Part shown: positions 1 through 7,541 of the stretch, piece by piece | How positions within the stretch are numbered: the first letter of the stretch is position 1 | How the letters are laid out: each line of letters begins with the position of its first letter | DNA from: an uncultured Roseibium sp. | Lineage (GTDB): Bacteria; Pseudomonadota; Alphaproteobacteria; Rhizobiales; Stappiaceae | DNA: 64,000 nucleotides | Direction: 5' to 3' | Assembly (NCBI RefSeq): GCF_963675985.1 | Contig: NZ_OY780957.1 | Span: 914,001 to 978,000, forward strand | Notes under the pieces: generated by a model | The model's input: the letters and a program-made list of their open reading frames with translations, nothing else | Database searches by the model: none | Told to the model about the DNA's origin: nothing | Translations under genes and position numbers: made by a program

Positions 1-542
1 TTCCCCTCTTGCGCCCGGTCATGCTGAATCTGGCGAAAAATGCCTTCTGCTAGCGATGGCTTTCCTTGCCTCAATGCCTCCAGGGCATCTCGTATCGTTT
101 GCGCGGAAGCGTCTTCTTCCGGCACCTCTTCCAAAGCTTCAACCGCTTCCTCGACCCGTTCCGCGGCTTTTGAGGACTGCTCTTCGAACTCTCCCCGAAG
201 TGCAAGAACGGCAGAGTAGGTCCGTTGAAACTCCTCCCGATCAAGCTTCGAAAGATGGTCGATCACCGTCCCTGAAGTCGGCATCGCCGCTTCCGCTTGA
301 GGTACATTGACGTTGACGATTGTATTGGCCTGCCCAGGGTTCGGCTCGGACGCTCCTCGAAAGATTTTTCCAGTGTATCTCGCAATGCCAAGTACCAACC
401 CACCAACCGCCACAGGGGTGCCGACTATCCACGCCAATTGCTCGGCAAGAGACTTCGCAGCAACGTCCGTGCAGACAGTTTGCCCCCAGTTCCAGCCCAT
501 CAAACCGGCACAATCAAAAAGACCCAAAAACTCGACAGCCAT
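1..542 (-). CDS. Membrane-anchored TPR-type protein, 5' part only (runs off the left edge)
   Basis: An uninterrupted minus-strand frame runs from an ATG at 542 to the window edge (180 codons seen, no stop). The protein has a hydrophobic segment at about residues 36-53, suggesting a single-pass membrane anchor, then a low-complexity linker. From about residue 95 it is strongly charged and helical (REEFQRTYSAVLALRGEFEE and an Arg/Glu-rich stretch). The last visible stretch, ALEALRQGKPSLAEGIFRQI, looks like the opening helices of a tetratricopeptide array as found in large TPR signalling or scaffold proteins. The frame stays open upstream to a TAA near 652, with GTG and TTG codons, so a start upstream of 542 that adds a second hydrophobic stretch is possible. 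TPR identity is inferred from one repeat-like segment. The function depends on the missing C-terminus. Confidence 0.6.
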   Translation of the reverse strand, partial: MAVEFLGLFDCAGLMGWNWGQTVCTDVAAKSLAEQLAWIVGTPVAVGGLVLGIARYTGKIFRGASEPNPGQANTIVNVNVPQAEAAMPTSGTVIDHLSKLDREEFQRTYSAVLALRGEFEEQSSKAAERVEEAVEALEEVPEEDASAQTIRDALEALRQGKPSLAEGIFRQIQHDRAQEG

Positions 543-690
543 AACATCCGCTTCGAATTCATCCGCTACAATCAGAAGTATAAGCACAATTGACCAGTGC
601 CTGTCTCCCTCCCCCAAACGGCGGGCTTGCACTTGCGCGGTGCAAACGGCTTAATCGGCACAACGAGAACCACAAGGCGGGAGCGAGCCG

Positions 691-1743
691 GTGACCAAGA
701 CGAATGCGGGCAATTTCTTTGAGGACTTTTATGTCGGCCAGGTGATCCGGCATGCGACCCCGCGCACGGTTACCAGCGGCGATGTCGCCCTTTACACCGC
801 GCTTTACGGTTCCCGCTTCGCCGTCCAGTCCTCCGATGCCTTCGCGAAGGAACTTGGCTACGCCCATGCGCCGGTCGACGATCTTCTGACCTTCCACGTG
901 GTCTTCGGCAAGACCGTGCCGGATATATCGCTGAACGCCGTCGCCAATCTCGGCTACGCGGGCGGACGCTTCCTTGCCCCGGTCTATCCGGGCGATACGC
1001 TCTCGGCCGTCTCCGAGGTGATCGGCAAGAAGGAAAATTCCAACGGCAAGACCGGCGTCGTCTATGTGCGCTCCACCGGTTATACGGCGGACGGCACCGA
1101 GGTGCTGGACTATGTCCGCTGGGTGATGGTCAACAAGCGCGATCCGGAAAGCCCCGCGCCGGACCCGGTGGTTCCGGATCTGCCCGCCGCCATTGACGCG
1201 AAAGCCCTCGGCAATGCCGTACCCATGCTCGACACCGCTTATTGGGACAACGATCTGGCCGGCTCGACATTCCGCTTCGGCGACTATGAGGTTGGCGAAA
1301 AGATCGACCATGTGGACGGCATGACCGTGGAGGAATCCGAGCACCAGCTCGCCACCCGGCTGTTCCAGAACACGGCCAAGGTGCATTTCAACCAGCACAC
1401 GGAAGGCCAGGGTCGCTTCGGCCGCCGGCTGATCTACGGCGGCCATGTCATCTCGCTCGCTCGCGGCCTGTCCTTCAACGGCCTCGGCAACGCCTTCCAT
1501 ATCGCAGGCATCAACGGCGGCCGCCACGTGGCCCCGCTCTTTGCCGGCGACACGGTCTACGCCTGGTCGGAAGTGCTCTACAAGTCGGATCTGGAAGGCC
1601 GCACCGACGTCGGCGCCCTGCGCCTGCGCCTGGTCGCCACCAAGAACCGCCCCTGCGCCGACTTCCCGCTGAAAACGGAAGACAGCACATACGAAGACGG
1701 CGTCATCCTCGATTTTGACTACTGGGCGCTGATGCCGAAATAG
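691..1743 (+). CDS. mch: Mesaconyl-CoA hydratase (MaoC-like double hotdog dehydratase)
   Basis: This 350-aa protein starts at GTG with a GGGAG-type ribosome site just upstream. It is built of two MaoC/hotdog halves (about residues 1-160 and 185-345). The N-terminal text (GNFFEDFYVGQVIRHATPRT, then SRFAVQSSDAF and FHVVFGKTVPDISLNAVANL) matches what I know of Rhodobacter/Methylobacterium mesaconyl-CoA hydratase. That enzyme reversibly hydrates mesaconyl-CoA to beta-methylmalyl-CoA in the ethylmalonyl-CoA pathway for acetyl-CoA assimilation in organisms lacking the glyoxylate shunt. Length agrees with the family (about 345 aa). The C-terminal half has the hydratase-like segments VHFNQHTEG and IYGGH. 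It stands alone here; partner pathway genes are not in the window. Confidence 0.88.
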   Translation: MTKTNAGNFFEDFYVGQVIRHATPRTVTSGDVALYTALYGSRFAVQSSDAFAKELGYAHAPVDDLLTFHVVFGKTVPDISLNAVANLGYAGGRFLAPVYPGDTLSAVSEVIGKKENSNGKTGVVYVRSTGYTADGTEVLDYVRWVMVNKRDPESPAPDPVVPDLPAAIDAKALGNAVPMLDTAYWDNDLAGSTFRFGDYEVGEKIDHVDGMTVEESEHQLATRLFQNTAKVHFNQHTEGQGRFGRRLIYGGHVISLARGLSFNGLGNAFHIAGINGGRHVAPLFAGDTVYAWSEVLYKSDLEGRTDVGALRLRLVATKNRPCADFPLKTEDSTYEDGVILDFDYWALMPK

Positions 1744-2072
1744 GGTGGGGTGGCGGGAGCATCATTACAGATTTCCACCGTCATTCCCCCAGAATTTACA
1801 AGGGTTTCTATCACACCTGCAAACACGCTTAAGCAAATAGAGCGTGAACTTATCAACAGGTGCAGAAAACAACGCCTCGACTCATAGTAAAGACTCGGCC
1901 ACCATTTGCATCACTAACGGCCCCTCAAGGCCTGCTCGCCAAGCAGCTATCCTTTGATGGCATACCCGTTAGCCCTGTGGTGCGGAACTGCATTGGACCC
2001 GTTCATACCGGATAACCAAGGTAGATAACCGCCGGGCAGCAGGGACGCACCGGAAGCGGTACGTGACGTAGA
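1744..2072. other. Gap after mch; its 3' part is RNA-structured
   Basis: No convincing gene was found on either strand between mch and 2072. The first 200 bases look featureless and AT-richer than the flanks. From 1932 onwards the sequence becomes rich in complementary segments, for example CTGCT-CGCCA-AGCAG at 1932-1946, and includes the left half of a long-range pairing described separately. A short minus-strand open frame of about 60 codons overlaps 1940-2130 but has no good start, so I did not call it. Confidence 0.5.
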
Positions 2073-2156
2073 TGGTGCACCGATTGCTCCCAACGGCGGG
2101 TCATTCCGTTGGACTAGGGCGCATATCGCTAACCCGCAGGGCTAGCAGCGCTGCGG
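1968..2156 (+). ncRNA. Candidate structured leader with two mutually exclusive stems
   Basis: GTTAGCCCTGTGG (1968-1980) is complementary over 13 pairs, with two G-U wobbles, to CCGCAGGGCTAGC (2134-2146). The same 3' segment can instead fold locally with 2147-2156 (CCGCAGGGCT / AGC / AGCGCTGCGG, one mismatch), directly in front of the Shine-Dalgarno at 2160-2164. A perfect 7-bp hairpin lies between them (CCAACGG 2090-2096 with CCGTTGG 2106-2112, 9-nt loop). Competing structures next to a ribosome site are typical of riboswitches and of type I toxin mRNAs. I do not recognise a named RNA family. The pairing is read directly; function is inference. Confidence 0.4.
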
Positions 2157-2176
2157 CCCGGAGGGCAAACGCATGA
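2072..2176 (+). CDS. Possible 34-codon leader ORF coupled to the hydrophobic mini-gene
   Basis: An ATG at 2072 opens a 34-codon frame. It is basic in its second half (RISLTRRASSAAARRANA) and ends in TGA inside an ATGA overlap with the start of the 31-codon gene. No clear ribosome site precedes it, and it runs through both hairpins of the candidate leader. Ribosome passage would therefore disrupt the structure occluding the downstream Shine-Dalgarno, as in hok/mok-type coupling. Low confidence: the frame is short and its support is positional only. Confidence 0.25.
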   Translation: MVHRLLPTAGHSVGLGRISLTRRASSAAARRANA

Positions 2177-2268
2177 AATTGCGTATTTACTCCGCGACCG
2201 TACAGATCAAGATTGATTTAGCTGCCTGCTTCTTCGGCATTGCTGCTATTCTTACCGTCTTGGTCTGA
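2173..2268 (+). CDS. 31-aa hydrophobic small membrane protein, candidate type I toxin-like peptide
   Basis: This ATG-initiated 31-codon frame has a consensus ribosome site (GGAGG at 2160-2164, 8-nt spacer) and is followed eight bases after the stop by a strong intrinsic terminator. The N-terminus MKLRIYSATVQIKIDL is amphipathic and basic. Residues 17-31 are almost entirely hydrophobic (Ala, Phe, Gly, Ile, Leu, Val, with one Cys), so one membrane-spanning or membrane-inserting helix is expected. Size, single hydrophobic helix, structured leader, overlapping mini-ORF and private terminator resemble type I toxin genes, but no antisense antitoxin is demonstrable by eye. A small regulatory membrane peptide is the alternative. 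I do not recognise the family. Confidence 0.5.
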   Translation: MKLRIYSATVQIKIDLAACFFGIAAILTVLV

Positions 2269-2275
2269 GACAGGG

Positions 2276-2310
2276 AGGCGATGGCTTCGGCCATCGCCTT
2301 TCTATTTTTT
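2276..2310 (+). terminator. Intrinsic terminator after the 31-aa gene
   Basis: A 10-bp perfect stem AGGCGATGGC / GCCATCGCCT (2276-2285 with 2290-2299), closed by a very stable UUCG tetraloop, is followed by TTTCTATTTTTT. It is one of the best intrinsic terminators in the window and marks the preceding mini-gene as its own transcription unit. Confidence 0.85.
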
Positions 2311-2388
2311 CAAATTAGGTGGCGGCTTGAGCATCCACCTTAGGGTCTCGTCGCCCATTTCCTCATATAGCTTTTATCGGTGACTGAC

Positions 2389-2952
2389 ATGGAATTTCTG
2401 AAAAGTCCGATCGAAAACGAACCTGAGATGCTGCGTCTTTTGGGACTTATAACGGCGCGTTGGGCAGCCGCAGAGCATCAAATGGCGCTTTTACTTGGCC
2501 AAGTTCTAGGAGACGACGATTCAGCGATACAGGTCTATTACGCCCTTGGTGCATTCCGCTCCAGACAGCAGCTCGTGCTTACCCTGGTGCGATCTGCAGA
2601 AATAAGCAATTTGCAGCTTTCAAAGTTTACCGAATTCCACAAGCGGGCATCCGAACGGACGCTCGAAAAACTTGGGAAACTTTGGAATACGAGAAACGAT
2701 TATATGCATTCCCCATACGTCTCAGGTGAAAAGAAAGGCGACATTTCGCTCCGCAAGATCCGTCCAACAGCCCCGGCCGCATCTGGTGACTTTCGCGTCC
2801 ATACAAACGAACTGACGACACATGCAAACCGTGTCTATCAAATGACGCTGAGACTATATGCGATTAACAATCGAAATGGACTGCGTCAGATACACGATGC
2901 CAAAGGCGGCCTTAACTGGATGCGCTATGGATACCGGAGAGACGAGCAGTAG
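2389..2952 (+). CDS. HEPN-like helical protein, putative RNase, function unknown
   Basis: The frame is open from a GTG at 2380; ATG 2389 is given as the start because neither has a clear ribosome site. The protein (187-190 aa) is mostly helical. Its most telling feature is RNDYMH (residues 105-110 counted from the GTG), preceded by KLGKLWNT. This fits the R-X4-6-H catalytic signature of HEPN RNases, in which the residue after Arg is often Asn or Asp. HEPN proteins act in toxin-antitoxin, abortive infection and other RNA-targeting systems. There is no adjacent MNT nucleotidyltransferase. Codon use is more AT-rich than the flanking genes, suggesting transfer. HEPN assignment rests on the motif plus helical character; the rest of the sequence is unfamiliar to me. 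Confidence 0.55.
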   Translation: MEFLKSPIENEPEMLRLLGLITARWAAAEHQMALLLGQVLGDDDSAIQVYYALGAFRSRQQLVLTLVRSAEISNLQLSKFTEFHKRASERTLEKLGKLWNTRNDYMHSPYVSGEKKGDISLRKIRPTAPAASGDFRVHTNELTTHANRVYQMTLRLYAINNRNGLRQIHDAKGGLNWMRYGYRRDEQ

Positions 2953-2977
2953 CGGCAAAGCATTCCTCCTTGCGCCC

Positions 2978-3125
2978 GTCTCCCCCCTTGAGGGGGAGAT
3001 GTCTGCGCCAGCAGACAGAGTGGGGTGTCCGGCCTCGCGGTATAATGGAGCGCGGGCGTATGAAGCCACCGCTGTTACCCCCCTCTGTCACCTTTGGTGA
3101 CATCTCCCCCTCAAGGGGGGGAGAC
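2978..3125. repeat. Palindromic intergenic repeat (rhizobial RPE/RIME-like)
   Basis: The left arm (2978-3003) and right arm (3099-3125) are inverted copies: GTCTCCCCCCTTGAGGGG continuing to GAGATGTC, against GACATCTCCCCCTCAAGGGG continuing to GGGAGAC. Each arm is itself palindromic around CCCCTTGAGGGG or its reverse. Weaker complementarity (CAGACAGAGTGGGG with CCCCTCTGTCACC) continues inward. Short G/C-run palindromic elements of this type are dispersed in alphaproteobacterial genomes. It fills the gap between the HEPN-like gene and the LuxR gene and could be transcribed as a stem-loop. Confidence 0.7.
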
Positions 3126-3226
3126 AGGAGCAAGCGGCAAGGCAGTCATCCCACACCAACCCCACTCAACATTCGGGATAGCCCTGCCCCCGCAGCGGCG
3201 CTATCATCCTCCCGTTGGAGGATCGC

Positions 3227-4000
3227 ATGCTGACGACACTTTCGTCCCGCGAAACGTCCCTGCTGCTCGGGATCATGCAGGACCTGACGCGGATTGGCGA
3301 CGGCACGCGCCTGCGCGAGCGCGTCGGCGAGCGGTTGCTTGATCTTTTGAAGGCCGATTACTTCGCCTCCTATGTCTGGAAATCGGACAAGGACGGCGAC
3401 ACGGATCGGGTGTCGATCAACATGAACCCGGCCAACCTTGCGGCCTATGATCGCTATTACCAGTACCGCGATCCGATCACGAGAGCCCTGCGCCACCGGC
3501 GCCGAGCGACCCATGTCAACGAGATCATGCCCCAGGACGACCTGGCGAAGACCGAGTTCTTCAACGATTTCCTGGCGCGCGACGGGTTGCATCACGGCAT
3601 GAATTTCCACGCCTATGACGGGCGGGCCCATGTGGGCGATATCCGGATCTGGCGCGGCCGGAACCGGGACACCTTCGACCAGCGGGACGTGGAAATTCTG
3701 GAGGCGATCGGCACGGCGTTTTCCAACGCGCTATCCTCGCTCAGGGCCTTCGAGATCCGCCTGTCCGCCGCCGACCCGGTCACCCGGATCCGCGACTGGG
3801 CCGAACAATCCCACCTGACGGCACGAGAAACCGATGTGGTCAAACTGGCCATGGCCGGTCAACGCGATGCGGATATCGCCGAAGCACTCGGTATTTCGGT
3901 GACGACCGTGCGCACCCACCTGCGCAACGTGTTCCAGAAATCGGGTATCGAGAGCCGCGCGGCCCTGCTTGCCCATATCAACGGTCTGCGGCCGAACTGA
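3227..4000 (+). CDS. LuxR-family transcriptional regulator with autoinducer-type N-terminal domain
   Basis: ATG 3227 is preferred because GGAGG sits 5 nt upstream; the frame extends slightly to a TTG at 3215. The 257-aa protein has an N-terminal alpha/beta sensor region (about residues 10-175, with WKSDKDGDTDRVSIN and YYQYRDPITRALRHRR). This is followed by a canonical LuxR helix-turn-helix in the last 60 residues (LTARETDVVKLAMAGQRDAD, then IAEALGISVTTVRTHLRNVF). The layout is that of LuxR solos or autoinducer-binding LuxR proteins; no luxI synthase is nearby. The gene is followed 100 bp later on the same strand by a secreted amidase, which it may control (inference). Confidence 0.85.
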   Translation: MLTTLSSRETSLLLGIMQDLTRIGDGTRLRERVGERLLDLLKADYFASYVWKSDKDGDTDRVSINMNPANLAAYDRYYQYRDPITRALRHRRRATHVNEIMPQDDLAKTEFFNDFLARDGLHHGMNFHAYDGRAHVGDIRIWRGRNRDTFDQRDVEILEAIGTAFSNALSSLRAFEIRLSAADPVTRIRDWAEQSHLTARETDVVKLAMAGQRDADIAEALGISVTTVRTHLRNVFQKSGIESRAALLAHINGLRPN

Positions 4001-4100
4001 CTATCTAAAAAATGCGCTGCCTCCTCATTTGTGAGGATGTGCCTTGCCTGGTTCCCCGCTCTCATGAGCGTTCCGGAAAACCGGACAAGAGGGGAAAACC

Positions 4101-5573
4101 ATGAAAACCAGACTCCAAACGGCCGTCCTGGCCCTGACGCTTGCCGCCACACCCGCCTTCGCGGCGGACGATCTCACCAGCCTGACCGCAAGCCAAGCCG
4201 CAAAGGCCATCGCGGACGGAACAATCACGTCGGAAAGCCTCGTCGAGGCCCTGCTGGCCAAGGCGAAAGCGGAGGAATCCGGCCATGCCTTCATCACGCT
4301 GGACGGCGACGGCGCGCTGGCCGCGGCTAGGTCAGCGGATGCCGCCGTTGCCAAGGGTGAGGCCATAGGCCCTCTTGCCGGCGTTCCGATCGTCGTCAAG
4401 GACAACATTTCCTCAGCCGGCCTGCCGACGACCGCCGGAACCCCCGCGCTGAAGGACTGGGTGCCAGCGACCGACGCTCCGGTTCTGGCGAAACTGAAAG
4501 CGGCCGGGGCGATCCTGCTCGGCAAGACCAACATGCACGAGCTTGCCTTCGGCATCACCTCCAACAACGCCGCCTTCGGCGCGGTCGCCAATGCCTATGA
4601 CCCGAGCCGCTTTGCCGGCGGGTCCAGCGGCGGCACGGGGGCCGCGGTCGGCGGGCGGATGGCACCGGCCGGCCTCGGCACCGACACCGGCGGGTCCGTG
4701 CGCATTCCCTCTGCCCTCAATGGCGTTGCCGGCCTGCGCCCAAGCGTCGGACGTTATCCGCAAGCCGGGATCGTCCCGATCTCCCACACCCGCGACACCG
4801 CCGGCCCCATTGCCCGCTCGATCTCCGATCTCGTCCTCTTCGACGGCGTGATCACCGGCGATGCGATGACGCTCGCGCCCGCCGATCCCAAGTCCCTGCG
4901 CATCGGCGTCCCCTCCGCCTTCAACGACACTGTGGACCCGGAAACCGGTCGGCTGATGAAAGCGGCTTTGAAAGCCCTTGAAGACGCCGGCGCCACCCTG
5001 GTACCGCTGGACATGAGCGACGTCGCCGCGCTTAACGACAAGATCGGGTTTCCGATCGCGCTGTGGGAGGCCAAGGGCGATATCTCGGCGTTCCTGAAGA
5101 ACAACGGCACGGGCATCACCATTGAGGATGTCGCCGCAAAGGCTGCCAGCCCGGACGTGAAATTCGTCTTCGATGAGATGATCCTTGGCGACAAGAGCAT
5201 TCCGGAGGAGGTCTATCTGGCCGCGATCAAGGACTTCCGGCCGAAGCTGCAGGCGCTTTATGCGGACACCTTCGTTGCCAACGATCTCGACGCCATCGCC
5301 TTCCCGACGACGCCGCTGCCGGCCCAGCCCATCACCGGCTCCGATGAAACGGTCAAGCTGAACGGTCAGGACGTGCCCACGTTCCCGACCTTTATCCGCA
5401 ACACCGATCCGGGCTCCAACGCCGGCATTCCCGGCCTGACCCTGCCGATCGGCCTGACAAAAGACGGCCTGCCCGTGGGTCTGGAACTGGACGGTCCGGC
5501 CTTTTCCGACCGGCACCTGCTCGCCGTCGGCCTGACGCTGGAAGGCCTGCTGCCGACCTTGCCCGCGCCGTAA
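4101..5573 (+). CDS. Secreted amidase-signature hydrolase
   Basis: This 490-aa amidase-signature-family enzyme hydrolyses a carboxamide bond (substrate unknown). It carries an N-terminal signal peptide (a basic start, a hydrophobic core, then cleavage after about AFA, residue 21), so it acts in the periplasm or outside. The Ser-cisSer-Lys triad is intact: Lys100 in GVPIVVKDNIS, the cis-Ser176 in FAGGSSGGTG, and the nucleophile Ser199 in TDTGGSVRIPSA. Exported members include peptide amidases and related hydrolases. A good ribosome site (AGAGGGGAAA) precedes the ATG. It ends at a hairpin facing xerD. Confidence 0.88.
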   Translation: MKTRLQTAVLALTLAATPAFAADDLTSLTASQAAKAIADGTITSESLVEALLAKAKAEESGHAFITLDGDGALAAARSADAAVAKGEAIGPLAGVPIVVKDNISSAGLPTTAGTPALKDWVPATDAPVLAKLKAAGAILLGKTNMHELAFGITSNNAAFGAVANAYDPSRFAGGSSGGTGAAVGGRMAPAGLGTDTGGSVRIPSALNGVAGLRPSVGRYPQAGIVPISHTRDTAGPIARSISDLVLFDGVITGDAMTLAPADPKSLRIGVPSAFNDTVDPETGRLMKAALKALEDAGATLVPLDMSDVAALNDKIGFPIALWEAKGDISAFLKNNGTGITIEDVAAKAASPDVKFVFDEMILGDKSIPEEVYLAAIKDFRPKLQALYADTFVANDLDAIAFPTTPLPAQPITGSDETVKLNGQDVPTFPTFIRNTDPGSNAGIPGLTLPIGLTKDGLPVGLELDGPAFSDRHLLAVGLTLEGLLPTLPAP

Positions 5574-5581
5574 CCTGGGAA

Positions 5582-5612
5582 AAGCTCCCTCGCGGGAAAC
5601 GCGGGGGAGCTT
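5582..5612. terminator. Hairpin between convergent amidase gene and xerD
   Basis: AAGCTCCC (5582-5589) pairs with GGGAGCTT (5605-5612), extended by CGCG (5591-5594) with CGCG (5600-5603) around a GGAAA loop. It sits between two convergent genes and overlaps the xerD stop codon. There is no strong T-run, so it is a weaker bidirectional terminator candidate. Confidence 0.5.
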
Positions 5613-6534
5613 ACCGTTTCGCCAGCGGATGGGCGCTTTCGACCAGTTCGCGCAGGCGCTCGTCGAGCACATGGGTGTAGATCTGCGTGGTGGAAATATC
5701 AGCATGCCCCAGAAGCTGCTGGACCACCCGGAGATCGGCGCCGTTCTGCAACAGGTGCGAGGCGAAGGCATGGCGCAGCACGTGCGGCGACACCTTGGCC
5801 GCGGGCAGGCCAACAGAAACCGCCAGATCCTTCAGATCCCGGCCGAAGGCTTGCCGGCTGAAATGGCCGCTTTCCCCATGAGAGGGAAACAGCCACGGGC
5901 TTTTTTCATAAGCCCCTTCGGCGGCCCGCAGGCCGACGTAATCGCGCATGGCCGCCTGCGCCGCTTTTGAAAGCGGCACCAGCCGCTCCTTGCCGCCCTT
6001 GCCCCGGATCTCGATCAGCCGCGCATCCCGTTTCGCCGCCGTGACCGGCAGCGCTACCAGTTCCGAAACGCGAAGGCCGGTGGCGTAAAGCACCTCCAGC
6101 AGGGTGTAGAGCCGGTAACAGCGCAGCCGTTCCGCCGCACTCTTGTGGGTCTTTTGTGTTGCCTCTTGAGCCGCCCCGATCAGCCGGTCGACCTCGTCAA
6201 TCGACAGCACCTTCGGCAGGGACTGGCGTTTCTTCGGCGCGGACAGGGTCCGGGTCGGATCGTCCTCGCGCAGGCCCTCTGCATAGAGAAATTTGAAATA
6301 CTGCTTCAGGGCAGACAGGCGGCGGGCCTGGGAGGTCGCGGCGAAACCGCGGTCGTTCAGGTCGCCGAGATACGCGCTGATATCGGCGGAGCCGGCTTTT
6401 TGCGGCGCCTTTCCGGACAAGAATTCGGCAAAGTCATCGAGATCCCGGCGGTAACCCGCCAGCGTGTTTTCCGCCGCCCCGCGTTCGGCGGCGAGCATTT
6501 CCAGAAAACTTTCGCACGTGTAGTCCGTTGCCAC
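5611..6534 (-). CDS. xerD: Site-specific tyrosine recombinase XerD
   Basis: This 307-aa protein has the N-terminal SAM-like core-binding domain (about residues 1-90: FLEMLAAERGAAENTLAGYR) and the C-terminal catalytic domain. All tyrosine-recombinase residues are visible: Arg in ATGLRVSELVAL, Lys in GKGGKERLVPL, the HxxR box in SPHVLRHAFASHLL, His in LLGHADISTTQIY and the nucleophile Tyr in TQIYTHV. It acts with XerC at dif sites to resolve chromosome dimers. The next gene upstream is a small membrane gene and then divergent aroK, the standard rhizobial arrangement, which marks this as housekeeping rather than a mobile integrase. Confidence 0.93.
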   Translation of the reverse strand: MATDYTCESFLEMLAAERGAAENTLAGYRRDLDDFAEFLSGKAPQKAGSADISAYLGDLNDRGFAATSQARRLSALKQYFKFLYAEGLREDDPTRTLSAPKKRQSLPKVLSIDEVDRLIGAAQEATQKTHKSAAERLRCYRLYTLLEVLYATGLRVSELVALPVTAAKRDARLIEIRGKGGKERLVPLSKAAQAAMRDYVGLRAAEGAYEKSPWLFPSHGESGHFSRQAFGRDLKDLAVSVGLPAAKVSPHVLRHAFASHLLQNGADLRVVQQLLGHADISTTQIYTHVLDERLRELVESAHPLAKR

Positions 6535-6576
6535 GATCGCCCGTCCTCTTTCCGGGTCCCGGCAGAAGACACCGGT

Positions 6577-6720
6577 TCAGCGCCCGAAGCCTTCCTTCTT
6601 CACCCTGACCTCGATTTCACGGTCCCGAGGGTGCACGAAATGGGCCAGCGAATAGACGATCCCGTAGCCGGCAGCGCCGAGAAGAACCAGAACAATCAGC
6701 AGTCGTGTAAGGGTCGGCAC
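6577..6720 (-). CDS. 47-aa single-pass membrane protein between xerD and aroK
   Basis: GTG start at 6720 with GGAG 8 nt upstream. The 47-aa product is a short N-terminus, a transmembrane helix (TRLLIVLVLLGAAGYGIVYS) and a basic/acidic tail (HPRDREIEVRV) that probably faces the periplasm. A small membrane gene of this layout occupies the same place between xerD and aroK in many Rhizobiales. It is sometimes misannotated as a histidine kinase fragment, and its function is unknown. The frame continues upstream of 6720 but becomes non-protein-like. Confidence 0.7.
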   Translation of the reverse strand: MPTLTRLLIVLVLLGAAGYGIVYSLAHFVHPRDREIEVRVKKEGFGR

Positions 6721-6884
6721 GCCGCAGGCTCCGTAATACCAATCCTGATTGAACGTAAGTGTCGAATCACCCGGCACAGTGTTTCCCGTCGCGCGCGCCC
6801 GCGCAAGCCGGTGCGTATCCCTGCCCCTTTTCAGCGTCTCGCAAAGGGGCCTTTCTTTTTTTGTGAATATGCTACAAAGCCGCC

Positions 6885-7541
6885 ATGGCACACCGAAGCG
6901 ACCAGAAAGCGGATCACGCACCGGCCCCTCGCAGCGCGAATGCGCGCTCCGACGATGCCCGCCTCGTGCGGGCATTGGGCAAGCGCTCCCTCGTGCTCGT
7001 CGGCATCATGGGCTGCGGCAAATCCACCGTCGGTCGCCGTCTGGCGAATCGCCTCGGCATCCCCTTCGTGGATGCGGATACGGAAATCGAACAGGCCGCC
7101 AACATGAGCGTGCCGGAAATCTTCGCCGCCCACGGCGAACCCTATTTCCGCAAGGGCGAAGAGCGGGTGATCGCCCGTCTGCTGAGGGAAGGCCCCCAGG
7201 TTCTGGCGACCGGTGGCGGCGCTTACATGAGCGCGGCCACCCGCGATGAAATCGCCGAAAACGGCATCTCCATCTGGCTGAAGGCGGACTTCGACACGGT
7301 GATGGAACGGGTCCGCAAGCGGTCCAACCGGCCGCTTTTGCAAAACCCCGATCCGGAAGGCACCATGCGGGAGTTGATCGCCAAACGCTATCCGGTCTAC
7401 GGCATGGCGGAGCTGACGGTGAGTTCCCGTGACGTCCCGCATGAGGTCGTTGTTGACGATATCGTCGAAGCCCTTAAATCCAGACTGCTGGCGGAAGACC
7501 TGACCTCTTCGGCCGAAGAAACCGCAACAGGCGCACAATGA
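6885..7541 (+). CDS. aroK: Shikimate kinase
   Basis: This 218-aa P-loop kinase phosphorylates shikimate at O3 with ATP in the chorismate pathway. The Walker A motif (GIMGCGKSTVGR, residues 40-51), the shikimate-binding Asp/Arg context (PFVDADTEIE, YFRKGEERV) and the GGGAY loop (LATGGGAYM) are all present. The LID segment is KRSNRPLLQ. The N-terminal 30 residues are a variable extension that could mean a later start. The stop overlaps the aroB start by 4 nt, so the two are translationally coupled. Confidence 0.93.
   Translation: MAHRSDQKADHAPAPRSANARSDDARLVRALGKRSLVLVGIMGCGKSTVGRRLANRLGIPFVDADTEIEQAANMSVPEIFAAHGEPYFRKGEERVIARLLREGPQVLATGGGAYMSAATRDEIAENGISIWLKADFDTVMERVRKRSNRPLLQNPDPEGTMRELIAKRYPVYGMAELTVSSRDVPHEVVVDDIVEALKSRLLAEDLTSSAEETATGAQ

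Noticed and set aside
1940..2130. Minus-strand gene of about 60 codons in the gap after mch
   Set aside because: It has no plausible start or ribosome site and overlaps the structured RNA region that explains its base pattern.
5611..6534. Integrase of a mobile element
   Set aside because: The tyrosine recombinase is in the conserved xerD / small membrane gene / aroK setting and is full-length XerD, so it is housekeeping.
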